64,000 bases of DNA from Symbiodinium natans (lineage: Eukaryota; Sar; Dinophyceae; Suessiales; Symbiodiniaceae): NCBI GenBank assembly GCA_905221605.1, contig CAJNDS010002075.1:208332-272331 (forward strand). Reading direction: 5' to 3'. The notes under the pieces are model-generated. The model searched no databases, was not told where the DNA came from, and worked only from the letters and a program-made list of their open reading frames with translations. The translations under genes were made by a program, and so were the position numbers. Below, piece after piece: positions 54,132-64,000 of this stretch; the stretch's first letter is position 1, and each line of letters opens with the position of its first letter.

Positions 54132-55690
54132 CTCCTTAACATTTAAATTATATATGAAAGAGAGGTTTAGGGTTTAGGGTTTAGGGTTTAGGGTTTAGGG
54201 TTTAGGGTTTAGGGTTTAGGGTTTAGGGTTTAGGGTTTAGGGTTTAGGGTTTAGGGCTTAGGCCGGCGGTGGGTCCTGGGAGAGGTAGATGCGCCGGGTA
54301 GCTTCCGTGAGATCTTCGTCCTGGCAGTTGAGGACAACTTTTCGGAGATAACCCTAAACCCTAAACCCCAAACCCTAAACCTGGAGCCCTTATCTTGGCC
54401 CCAACAGTTGAGGTGTCAGGAATACCTTCCCCCCTTCCCCTTATTGAAACTCAACCTCTAAACCCTAATCCCTAAACCCTGAACCCAAACACTAATCCCC
54501 CAGCCCTGAAAAGAAAAATCTAAGCCCACTACAAAGCGCTGAAAAACGAAACCCCCGAATCCTGAAGCCTTAAGCCCGAACCCAAGAACCCCAAGAACAC
54601 CCTAAACCCTACCACGAAAACCAAAACCTTAAACCACAGAATGCACAGCTTGCTGAAGAACCTTGGAATCTTCTTTCCTATACTGAACTTGGAACCCCAG
54701 CAAAAAATTATATTTTTTGCTGTTTCTTAGGAATAAGAGTACCCAAAAAACAAAAACTATTTCCAAGTACCCCTAAGTTGGAATCTTCTTTCGGAAGAAC
54801 CAGACAAATGCAGGGGTCTTGGATTTCGAACTTCGGGCCTCACACCCGACAAACCCAATTGAGGCTTGTAGGTGCTTTGAAACCCCTAAACCCTAACCCT
54901 AAACCCTAAACCCTAAATCCCACTTTGCAGGTGTTGCGGGATTGGCTTTACTTCGTGAGCCTTGAGCGCGTCGTCCTCCTCAAGGGGTAGGTTCCTCGGC
55001 TCCGCTCAACTTGAGCAACCCTCAACCCACAACCCTAAACCCTAAATCCCAAACCCTATACCCTGAACCCTACATCCTAAACCCTAAACCCTAAACCCTA
55101 AACCATAAATCCTGAACCCTGCGTTTTGTTGATTACTTCCTTTAGTTGCAGGGCGTCATGCGCTGAGAGCCGACTATTCATCCAGTTTACCGCATTTCCT
55201 GCGTGGCTCGGCCTTTCCTTGTGCTTCGGGCTCAAATAGGTTTAGGGTCTAGGGTTTATAGGGTATAGGGTCTAGGGTTTATAGGGTATAGGGTTTAGGG
55301 TTTAGGGTTGAGAGTTTACAGTTCAGGAACAACTTCAGGAATGAGCTCAGGTGATACTTCGAACAAGGCTCCTAAAGCTGCCGACCTGAAAAGGGCCTAG
55401 ATGTTCTCCGTTCCATTCCAAGCGGAGGCCGTAACCCCTCAACAACAACCTAAACCCTAAACCCTAAACCCTAAACCCCAAACCCTAAACCCCAAACCCC
55501 AAAACAAAACCTCTACGCACCCTAGTCTTTCTCCAAACACATCCCGCACGATACGCCTCTGAAACCCTGCCAAACACCCTAACCCTAAACCACCCCAAAC
55601 CCTGAACCCTAAACCCTAAACCCTGACCCTGAACCCTACGGGACTGACGAAGTGACCCTAGGGGCTACATAAGGTGCTCAGGGCTTAGGT

Positions 55691-55790
55691 CACCCCCCCC
55701 CCCCCCCCCCCAAGATCTACACCCTCCTTGTCTACACTACCTGTAAGCGTAGATCTTTAGGTGGGGGGGGGGGGGGGGGGGTGGGGGGTT
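55691..55790. repeat. Long hairpin with C-run and G-run arms
   Basis: A C18-20 run plus AAGATCTAC pairs with GTAGATCTT and a G18-20 run across a 35-base loop. Confidence 0.65.
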
Positions 55791-55861
55791 GGTATAGTAC
55801 CATTCGTCACTGTACCTTTGTTTCGCCTATAAACCTTCGACCTTATACCTCACCTATCCAT

Positions 55862-55872
55862 ATGAACATACA

Positions 55873-55908
<36 letters not shown>

Positions 55909-55964
55909 TATATATACGTATACAAATGTACATATATACATGAATATGCATACACACAACATGT

Positions 55965-56012
<48 letters not shown>

Positions 56013-56256
56013 ACATGTCTACATGTATACATTTATACATATACATATATATATATATATATATACATATACCGATACCTGTACCTATACCTGAACGTGT
56101 TTTACATACATCAATACAGATGCCCATATGAATGTACGTATAAAACACAGATAGACATTCAAATATAAGCATATAAAAACGACAACCATACATATATACA
56201 TACATACATACATACATACATACATACATACATACATACATACATACATACATACA

Positions 56257-56292
<36 letters not shown>

Positions 56293-56297
56293 CATAC
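55862..56297. repeat. (TACA)n and (TA)n microsatellite block
   Basis: TACA units at 55,862-55,900 and 56,190-56,297, TA runs at 55,970-56,005 and 56,045-56,066. Open frames of Cys-Met-Tyr-Val are by-products. Confidence 0.9.
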
Positions 56298-57957
56298 ATC
56301 CCACCCCCCCCCCCCCCCCAATGACCCACGGTTCTCTGTTTTCATTGAAAATACCGTTGCAATCGATTTCTATACTCTAAGGAGCTGTATTTTCAGAAAA
56401 AAAGCGACAACAAACCGACACCGGCACAGCCAAAAGAACAGAAAACAAACTTTTCAGAGCAAGCAGGTGGATCTGGCAAAAGTTGTTTGCTTTGGTTTTC
56501 CCGGTGCTCCAAGCTTGGGACGTAGAGCAACCCTACATCCTTAACCCTAAGCCCTAAAAGGCTCAAACCGGGGCGCAACCCACCACCGCCGGCCGAGATG
56601 AAGAAGCCACCACCGCCACCGCCCTCCTCATGTTGTGGCCACTTGAAGGTTCATGGGCGTAGTTATAAGTCGGCTTAGTGGTGCCCTAATTCATCAAGGT
56701 CATGATACGGGTTGCCTTACTTAGACCTATCCCTTCCAGTACGGGGTTTAGAGTTCTGGATTTAGGGTCTGGCGTTTAGGGCTAAGAGTTGGGTGCAGGC
56801 AGTCTCACAAAAGGACCCGCAAAAGGCACTTGGCTTTTGGCTTTGGCCTCTGAGAATACAATCGGCATGTGGCAGCATAGAGTCTCGGGTTTGGGGTTGC
56901 GAGTCTATCTGGCTCCGTGGGCTGTAGTAGGAGTGTGCCAACGAACAATCCTATACGATGCAGGGTTTTAGGAGTTGAGGGTTTGGAGGTTTGGCTTGGG
57001 GAAACCCTAAACCCTAAACCCTAAACCCTAAACCCTAAACCCAGGAGAGAGCAGCGCCTTGTCCCCTGCTCTGGCGCTCCGGCATCAGCTCTGTGCATGA
57101 AGCACGAACACTCTGGGGGCCCAATCCCCCCTAACTAGCAAAGATACCATACAGAAAGCTGTACAAGGGTCCCAGATGAACTTAAGACTACTTCCTAACG
57201 AAAAGGAAGATAGACCACGTGGGGTAGAAGGAGGTCCTACCACTAAACCCCAACCCTAGACCCGAATTCGGAAATGAAGTATAGATTTCGGGCATGTGCA
57301 CCCTAAACCCTGAGCCCGAAGCCCTAAGCCCTAGACCCTATAGGGTTTAGGGTTCTGAATCCATTACACCCCAAACCACCATCGCCCGCAGACTACCCAC
57401 CAACAAACGCAGGCGGGTGGGGGTGCCGGGACTGCCACTGAACGTGTAGGGTTTAGGGTTTAGGGTTCAGGGCTTAGGGTTTAGCGTTTAGGCTTTAGGG
57501 ATTTAGAGCCCTACAAAAAAAACCCTAAACCCCAAGCCCTGACCCTAAACTCCGCGGGACCCGGCAAGGGTTTAGTGCCGGTTTGGGGTTTGGGGCTCAA
57601 ACCAAAAACCCTAAACCCTAAACCCTGAACCCTAAACCCGAAACCCTAAACCCTGAACCCTAAACCGTTTGTAAGGCTCCAGGCTTAAAAACTTATAGAA
57701 ATGTACAAACCTGAAGGCCGACGCCCCAAGCCGTAGGGCTCATACGGATTCCTCGAAGAGGAGCCGCAGTGCAGGGTTGAGGGTGGAGGGTCGAGGGCAG
57801 GGCTTAGCGCTTGGGGGTTGGGGGTTTAGGGTTTAGGGTTTAGGGCTAGGGTCTTTGGCTTGTGGGGTTCAGGGTTCGGGGTTTAGGGTTTAGGGTTCAG
57901 GGTTTAGGGTTTAGGGCTAGGGTCTTAGGGGTTATTGGGGTTTGGGGGTTTAGGGCT

Positions 57958-58032
57958 TCCGCGGCCTCGTTGCTGGGGGAGGTGGAGAGGTCGAAGGACA
58001 CCTCGGCCGGGTCCTCCTCCATGGGGCCTCCA
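57958..58032 (-). CDS. Candidate exon: acidic
   Basis: GGPMEEDPAEVSFDLSTSPS, then NEAAE. The only Met lies near its 5' end, so this could be either internal or a first exon. Confidence 0.5.
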
Positions 58033-58313
58033 GCAACCCAAAAACCCTAAAAAACCCTTTAAAAAAAAACAAAAACCCTAAACACCTAAAAACCCGGAAA
58101 CCTCTATAAATCCGAAAACCCTAAACCCTATACCCTAAAACCCTGAAAACCCTAAAAGCCCTAAACACCCTTAAACCCTAAAACCTCCAAACAAACACAA
58201 AAAAAACTAAAAACCATGAGTCTAAACCCCAAAAATGCTACAACCCCAAAATCCAAAAACAAATCGAAACTCTGAAGCCCTCAAACTGTCCAGCAATGAA
58301 GCTCTCACTCTGT

Positions 58314-58568
58314 AACATAGGGGCCGTAATAATTACAATAGGGCTCTGGTGGGGGGGGGGGGGGGGGGGGCGCGGGGTTATTATAGTAGAATTCGTCTAT
58401 AGGGACCCTAAACCCCAAACTTTACACCCCCCCAAACCCTAAACTCTAAACCCTAAACTCTAAACCCCAAACCCTAGTCCTAAACCCTAAACCCTAAACC
58501 CTAAACCCTAAACCCTAAACCCTAAACCCTAAAAGAAATCCATTCGCAATGATTCCGACCCCTATGTT
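58314..58568. mobile_element. AATATAGGGG-family element carrying a telomeric array
   Basis: Ends AACATAGGGGCCGTAATAAT and ATTCCGACCCCTATGTT. A G20 run and about 130 bp of CCCTAAA (58,405-58,533) sit inside it, absent from the copy at 122-246. Confidence 0.7.
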
Positions 58569-58964
58569 GGGTGGTGGGGAGGCTCGGTCTCCTCAAGCTG
58601 GCAGCTCCTCCTAAACCCTAAACCCTAAACCCTAAAACCTAAAACCCCTAAACCCCTAGAGACACTCGCACAGGACTCGAGAAACTGCCCCCAGAGTCTT
58701 CGGAGGAACCAGAAGCCCTGGGATGCCGAGACCTTAGGCCGGCGTAAGACCCCGTGAACAACCCAACTGGGGGCTCAGGGTTTAGGGTTTTTAGGGTTTT
58801 TAGTTTTGAGGGTTTAGGGTTTAGGGTTTAGGGTTTAGGGTTTAGGGTTTAGGGCTCAGGGTTTAGGGCTTCGGGTTTTTTAGGGTTTATAGGGTCTGGA
58901 TATTAGGGACACCTGAGGAGTACCTCGTTCTGCCGGTCGAGAGTCCGGCCCCCCGGTCAGAAAG

Positions 58965-59045
58965 AGCACCCACGCGCGACGAATCCGCTCTTCGAGCTTC
59001 TGATGCTCGCCGCTATCAAGGCTCCGCTGCAGGCAATCCTTAAAA
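58965..59045 (-). CDS. Candidate exon: charged helix
   Basis: FKDCLQRSLDSGEHQKLEER, then IRRAWVLFLTG. Good helix with alternating charge. Confidence 0.55.
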
Positions 59046-59149
59046 GGACTGAAAGCCACAGTTCAGGGTTTAGGGTTTAGGGTTTGGGGTTTAGGGTTTG
59101 GGGCTAGGGTTTAGGGTTTGGGGTTTGGGGTTTGGGGTTTAGGGTTTCG

Positions 59150-59415
59150 GGCGAGCCCACTTGCCACGAAAACATCATGTGGAGTATCGCTCGCTCGCCA
59201 TTGGGCCCCGTTGGCCATCAATGAATTCACCCATGGCATCTGGCAGACCCTGCACCTCCACAACTCAGTGACCGTGCGAAGGAACACTGAGCTACCCTCG
59301 CACCCGCAGCACCTCACCTGCATGTGCCAGGCCACCCAGTGGATGTCCAACTGTCCCACGTAATCAAAGGCGGTGAGGCTTTCTGTATCATTGCCATACG
59401 CCACAATGATTGCAG
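59150..59415 (-). CDS. Candidate long exon with Cys pairs
   Basis: About 265 nt open: TLAPAATAIIVAYGNDTESL, a D-Y-V-G-Q-L-D-I-H-W-V-A-W stretch, then R-C-C-G-C and, after about 19 residues, W-R-C-R-V-C. The two Cys groups look like a small zinc-binding knuckle. Acceptor TTGAG; an internal CAG-GTGAGG could be an alternative donor. Family not recognised. Confidence 0.5.
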
Positions 59416-59539
59416 TTGCAGCTGGAGCCAGGGTCCTCAAGTTCCAACTCCACCCACAAAGGATGTAATCAGAGGTTAAGGCCCTAAACCCTAAACCCTA
59501 AACCCTAAACCCTAAACCCTAAACCCTAAACCCTAAACC

Positions 59540-59590
59540 CTAAACCTTAGAGACCCCCAGGAGCCCCGCAAGAGGCCCTCTTGAGCCTGC
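59540..59590 (-). CDS. Candidate exon
   Basis: AQEGLLRGSWGSL after CTGCAG. It joins in frame to the exon at 59,900-59,958 via a GC donor (GCCC/GCTC). Confidence 0.5.
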   Translation of the reverse strand, partial: AGSRGPLAGLLGVSKV

Positions 59591-59895
59591 AGAAACCCCA
59601 AACCCTAAACCCCAAATCCTACACCCCAAGCCCCAATCCCTAAAACCCAAACCTAAACTTAAACCCCAACCTAGTTCCTAACCCCAAACCCCAAACCCTA
59701 AACCCCAAACCCTAAACCCTAAACCCCAAACCCCAAACCCTAAACCCCAAACCCTAAACCCCAAACCCTAAAACCTAAACCCCAAACCCTAAACCACAAA
59801 CTCTAAACCTAAACCCCAAACCCCCCCCGAACCCTAAACCCTAAACCCTAAACCCCAAACCCCAAACCCTAAACCCTAAACCCTAGCCCTAAACC
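59590..59895 (-). repeat. Variant block CCCCAAA / CCCTAAA
   Basis: Alternating dimers of CCCCAAA and CCCTAAA over about 300 bp between two candidate exons. Confidence 0.85.
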
Positions 59896-59896
59896 G

Positions 59897-59958
59897 GGCT
59901 CCCAGGCCCTGAGGGCTGCCCGATAGCTCCTCCTGAAGCTCTGCCAGGAGGTCTTCCA
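59897..59958 (-). CDS. Candidate exon: acidic helix
   Basis: VEDLLAELQEELSGSPQGLG after AAAG. Acidic amphipathic helix, probably coiled-coil. Confidence 0.55.
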
Positions 59959-60001
59959 CCTTTAGGGTTGGGGTTTAGGGTTTAGGGTTTAGGGTTTAGG
60001 G

Positions 60002-60170
60002 TTTAGGGTTTAGGGTTTAGGGTTTAGGGTTTAGGGTTTAGGGTTTAGGGTTTAGGGTTTAGGGTTTAGGGTTTAGGGTTTAGGGTTTAGGGTTTAGGGT
60101 TTACGGGTTAGGGTTTAGGGTTTAGGGTTTAGGGTTTAGGGTTTAGGGTTTAGGGTTTAGGGTTTAGGGT
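60002..60170 (+). repeat. Telomeric array TTTAGGG, about 170 bp
   Basis: Nearly pure; it follows a gradual variant-rich lead-in at 59,964. Confidence 0.95.
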
Positions 60171-60954
60171 TTAAGGTTTAGGCTTTAGGGTTTAGGGTTT
60201 AGGGTGTAAGGTGTAGGGTGTAGGGTTTGGGGTTTAGATCTCAGGGTTTAGGGTTCCTTCCGAAGGTCCCTTTCTTTCAGGGAGTTCAATTTATGAAGGC
60301 TACTTAAGGGTTTAGGGTGTGGGTTTAGGGTCTAGGGTTCAGGTTTTAGTTTTCTCGTTTGGCGCAAGTAGGGTATTAGGGGGTACGGGGCCTTTTCTTA
60401 GTTGTCCAGTAGCCTGGGGGAATTCAAGCTTAACCTTTGGGATTCTAAGGGCATGATACTACCCAAAAAAAGTTAAAGGTTACCTACTCTACTACTAGGT
60501 TTTCGGAGGTTTCAAGAGGAGGGGGTTTTAGCGGTTTCAGTGCGGGAATCGGGTCGCTGAGCCCATAGCCACAGCTCTAAGCTACCGCGTCAGCGGAGAT
60601 GTTCCACCCTAAACCCTAAACCCTAACCCTAAACCCCAAACCCTAAACCCTAAACCCTAAACCCTAACTTCCGACCTTAGATTTAGGGTTTAGGGTTATA
60701 GGGTTTAGGGTTTAGGGTTGAGGGTTCAGGGTTCAGGGTTTCGGGTTTGCGGTTTGGGGTTTAAGGATATTGGTAGTTGGCTGTCTTCTTCGCCCCCCCC
60801 CCACCTGTGTTTTTGGGCCCTAAGGCCCAGATGTTGCAAATGGCTTCAACACTCAGCCCTAGTCCCCAAAGTGCTAAACAACAACTCAGGTTAGGGATCA
60901 GGGTTTAGGGTGGAAGGCTTAGGCTCAGAACCCTACACCCTAACAAACCGGAGA

Positions 60955-61045
60955 GACTCTGGATCTGGGGTCTCGGCCCCAACGCCGGCACCTGGCGCGA
61001 AAGCTCGTGGCCGGCTTGTGGGTTGAGCGCCAAGTTGCGGGTGTG
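60955..61045 (-). CDS. Candidate exon
   Basis: LHTRNLALNPQAGHELSRQV, then PALGPRPQIQSL. GC-rich island between arrays. Confidence 0.5.
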
Positions 61046-61867
61046 CAGGGCTCAGGGTTTTAGGGTTTTAGGGTTTTAGGGTTTAGGCTTTAGGCTTTAG
61101 GGTTTAGGGCTCAGGGTTTCAGGGTTTAGGGCTCAGGGTTTTTCGGGCTTAGGGTTTAGGAACCCCCACAACGTCTACCCAACACCCAAAATCCTGAAAC
61201 TCAATTATAAACCCCCGCTCAATAATAAGAAGTCCCGGCTCGGGGACCGATTTTTTTCTACGTGCCCGTTTAGGTAGGTCAGGGCTTGGGGGCGGCTCGG
61301 GACAGCCCGACCCCCCCCAATAGGGGGTGGGGCGGAAACAAAAATCAATTGAGACGGGGGGGGGGGGGGGGTTATTAAAAGGAGGTCAACATTAAGGGTG
61401 GTCTGTAAAGTCAGAAGCCCTTTCGGCTGTGTACCTAGCACTGCTCATGACTAACCTCCAAGAGCTCCACGTCATGGGTTTAGGGTTTAGGGTTTAGGGT
61501 TTTTTCAGGTTTAGAGGTTTAGGGATCAGGGTTTAGAGGTTTCGTGTCGATGGCCCTTTAATTCACTCTTCCTCTACTCCTCTACGAAGAACCAGCAAGA
61601 CTTGCCATAAGATGCTGGCTACACTTACAAATCCCCATCAGACTTGGAGCATCGGGGGACTTAAGTGGGTACCTAAACCCTAAACCCCAAACCCCAAACC
61701 CCAAACCCTAAACCCTAAACCCAAAACCCTAACCCCTAAACCCTAAACCCTAAACCCAAGAGGGGCCCTAAGAACCCTACTCAATACCCACTAAGTCCGC
61801 CGATCCTCCTAGAGCTCTAGGCTAGAGTTGGGGCGGGGCTCTACCATCATTTGCAGGCCTCTACTAT

Positions 61868-62575
61868 GACAGAAATGCTCGCCGGTAACGGGGCTTGTAA
61901 CGGGGCTTGTAACGGAAACTGTAACGGAATGGAGCGGAGCTGTAACGGACTTGTCGCGGAGCTGTAACGGAGTCGTATCGAAAGGCTGCAACGGAGCGCT
62001 ACCGGCTGCAGCGATGCTGTAACGGAAGCTGTAACGGAGCCGTAGCAGAAGCAGCAACTTGATAACGGACCTGTACCGGAACTGTAACGGAGCTGTACAA
62101 CTGAGCTGTAACGGGAGCTGTGGCGGAGCTGTAACGGAGATGTAACGGAGCTGTAACGGAGCTGTATAACTGAGCTGTAACGGAAGCCGTAACGGAGCTG
62201 CAGCGGAGGTGCATCGGAGCTGTAATGGAGCTGTAACGGAGCTGTCACGGAAACTGTAACGGAAGCTGTAACGGAGCTGTAACGGAGGTGCAACGGAGCT
62301 GTAACGGAGCTGTAACGGAAGCTGTAACGGAGCTGTAACGGAGGTGCAAGGGAGCTGTAACGGAGCTGTAACGGAGGTGCATCGGAGCTGTAACGGAGCT
62401 GCAACGGAACTGTAACGGAAGCTGTAACGGAACTGTATCGGAAGCTGTAACGGAAGCTGTAACGGAGGTGCAACAGAGTTGTAACGGAGCTCTAGTGGAA
62501 GCTGTAACGGAGGTGCAACGGAGCTGTAACGGAACTGTAGCAGTTGCTGTAACGGAGCTGTAACGGAGGGCCCAC
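61868..62575. repeat. 11-bp satellite, about 60 units
   Basis: Tandem GAGCTGTAACG with variants GAGGTGCAACG and GAAGCTGTAACG. Because 11 is not a multiple of 3 and the complement has no stop, all three minus frames stay open; the resulting long frames (about 200-270 codons) are by-products, not genes. Confidence 0.85.
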
Positions 62576-62821
62576 GGTGGGTAGCGCAAATCCCATAGTA
62601 AATGATGGTAGAGCCCACCCCCAAGGCTAGAGGCCATAGGTGGTTTTTTTTTTTTTACAACCTTTGGACTGACTCTACAGGGCCCTTAAGTGTACAAACT
62701 GCAGAGCCACAGGGACACTTCCTAGAAATTTGCTGATTAAAGCCGAAACCCCTAAACCCCAAACCCCACAAAGTTGCAGTTGGCAGGCTACAAGCAATCA
62801 ACTCGAACCTTTAGGGGGGTT

Positions 62822-62952
62822 AGGGTTTAGGGTTTAGGGTTTAGGGTTTAGGGTTTAGGGTTTAGGGTTTAGGGTTTAGGGTTTAGGGTTTAGGGTTTAG
62901 GGTTTAGGGTTTAGGGTTTAGGGTTTAGGGTTTAGGGTTTAGGGTTTAGGGT
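62822..62952 (+). repeat. Telomeric array TTTAGGG, about 130 bp
   Basis: Pure units bounded by unique DNA. Confidence 0.95.
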
Positions 62953-63507
62953 TTTTTGTTCACGAAAACCTGCTGAGCACCCTGAAGCCCAACCATCAAG
63001 GGGTATCAGGAGGGATCCCTCGACGGGACCCTTAATTCATCTTGTTCCCCATCCCCTATAACACCCTTATATGTATGTGCCTTTTAAAGTCCCTATATAC
63101 CTAAGTAGCCCCTAACTAATTAACCCCCAAAGAACCCCTGAGGTCCCTTAGAAGGGTCCCTCCTCTAATCCCATTGAAACCAAGTGCTTCCGCCTAAGAA
63201 CCCCACATAAGGAGTTCGTTCAGGGGGGGTTCGGGTTTAGGGTTTAGGGTTTATCGGAACACTTACAAGAGTCATTTTGGAGCTGCCACGATTTTTCTAG
63301 GCCCTTCAGGGTGTGTAAGGTCTAACCCACTTGGCCTTGGCCCCAAACCCTAAAAACGAGGCTTAGGGTTTAGGATCTAGGGTTTAGGGTTTAGGGTTTA
63401 GGTTGAGACCATAACCTCCTAAGAACTAAAACCGCAAACTATAAACCACTGACACCGCTGCACGCCTGAAAGCACATACCCCCCCCCCCCCCTCAAACAA
63501 AAAAAAC

Positions 63508-63700
63508 TCAACCCTAAACCCCAAAACCCCTAAACCCCAAAACCCCTCAACCCCTAAACCCCAAAACCCCAAAATCCCTCAACCCCTAAACCCCAAAACC
63601 CCAAAACACCTAAACCCCAAAACCCCAAAACCCCAAAACCCCTAAACCCCTAAACCCTAAACCCTAAACCCTACACCCTGAACCCCAAACCCTAAACCCT
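63508..63700 (-). repeat. Variant block CCCCAAAA / CCCCTAAA
   Basis: Mixed CCCCAAAA, CCCCTAAA and CCCTAAA words. CCCCAAAA is the ciliate-type octamer, here probably drift from CCCTAAA. Confidence 0.8.
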
Positions 63701-63711
63701 AAACCACAAAA

Positions 63712-63785
63712 GGACTGGGGCGACGCCTGCTTTGCGGGCCGCCTGGATGGCCTGAGCACACGGGAGGGCTTTGTAGTTTGCATGC
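63712..63785 (-). CDS. Candidate exon near right edge
   Basis: NYKALPCAQAIQAARKAGVA, then PVL. Reads like a folded domain fragment. The gene continues beyond the window. Confidence 0.5.
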
Positions 63786-64000
63786 AAGGTTTAGGGTTTA
63801 GGGTTTAGGGTTTAGGGTTTAGGGTTTAGGGTTTAAGGGAGTTTCTGGGTACGTACCTTCTACAAGGCTGGGGGAAATAAGGGCACAAGAAAAGGCTACA
63901 TATGATCGTATGGTTGTGCGCCGTGAGTTCTCGCCCCCCCACCCCCCCAAACGGCCCACCCAAATTAAGCCCTAAACGCCTGAAGTGCCTGAAACCCCTG

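Noticed and set aside
55781-56345. Open frames of repeated Cys-Met-Tyr-Val or Ile-Tyr
   Set aside because: Translation of TACA and TA microsatellites.
56085-56345. Possible promoter-like TATA runs
   Set aside because: They belong to microsatellites, and dinoflagellate promoters rarely use TATA boxes.
61809-62637. Overlapping open frames of 130-271 codons on minus
   Set aside because: They are produced by the 11-bp satellite, open in all three frames.
1-64000. Window as a true chromosome end
   Set aside because: Arrays are short, in both orientations and scattered through genes; neither edge is a long uniform array.
1-64000. Plant or green-algal origin because of TTTAGGG
   Set aside because: GC and GA donors, AG-G acceptors and TIR introners point to a dinoflagellate; TTTAGGG is shared by both.

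Overview
The window looks like nuclear DNA of a dinoflagellate, probably a symbiodiniacean or a relative. The basis is mixed. (a) Introns in a well-supported gene start with GT, GC or GA and end in AG followed by G, which is a dinoflagellate habit. (b) Many of these introns are short elements with terminal inverted repeats (TIRs) flanked by 4-bp target duplications, as described for dinoflagellate introners. (c) The telomere-type unit is TTTAGGG. (d) All credible exons lie on the minus strand, as in dinoflagellate unidirectional gene clusters. No rRNA, tRNA, spliced-leader gene, CRISPR array or bacterial feature was recognised. The species cannot be named from the sequence alone.

The most visible feature is saturation with interstitial TTTAGGG/CCCTAAA arrays in both orientations, with variants TTTGGGG, TTCAGGG, GGGCTTTA and CCCCAAAA. 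There are well over one hundred blocks, from 2 units to about 200 bp. Runs of three or more canonical units carry TAG or TAA in every frame, so they must be intronic, untranslated or intergenic.

Layout. 1-19,000: telomeric arrays, MITE-like elements and scattered candidate minus-strand exons of an unresolved gene or genes. 19,199-40,368: one large minus-strand gene (treated as one; four stretches are not joined). It opens with a signal peptide at 40,368, continues through an Ala-rich helical region and beta-rich segments, and ends with nine tandem modules of about 60 residues (core G-D-R-F-I-Q-x-G-x-W-R ... D-x-D-H-F-S-x-S-H ... G-P-R-x-D) and a TAG stop at 19,199. Its introns are introner elements. 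When one copy of each target duplication is removed by hand, the reading frame and the module homology are both restored. Most of these introners carry telomeric arrays nested inside them. 41,000-63,800: minus-strand exons rich in Pro, Ala and Glu, then helical and Cys-containing exons, of one or more upstream genes that run off the right edge. Between them lie arrays, inverted-repeat elements, an 11-bp satellite (61,868-62,575), microsatellites and an AT-rich island (47,650-48,230).

Main conclusion: introners act here as landing sites for telomere-like arrays. Arrays recur at the same internal position of the element, at a GGTACC-CTAAA or GGCACC-CTAAA junction, sometimes flanked by a duplicated piece of the element. 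All splicing is inferred from hand-read frames, target duplications and internal homology; no transcript was available.
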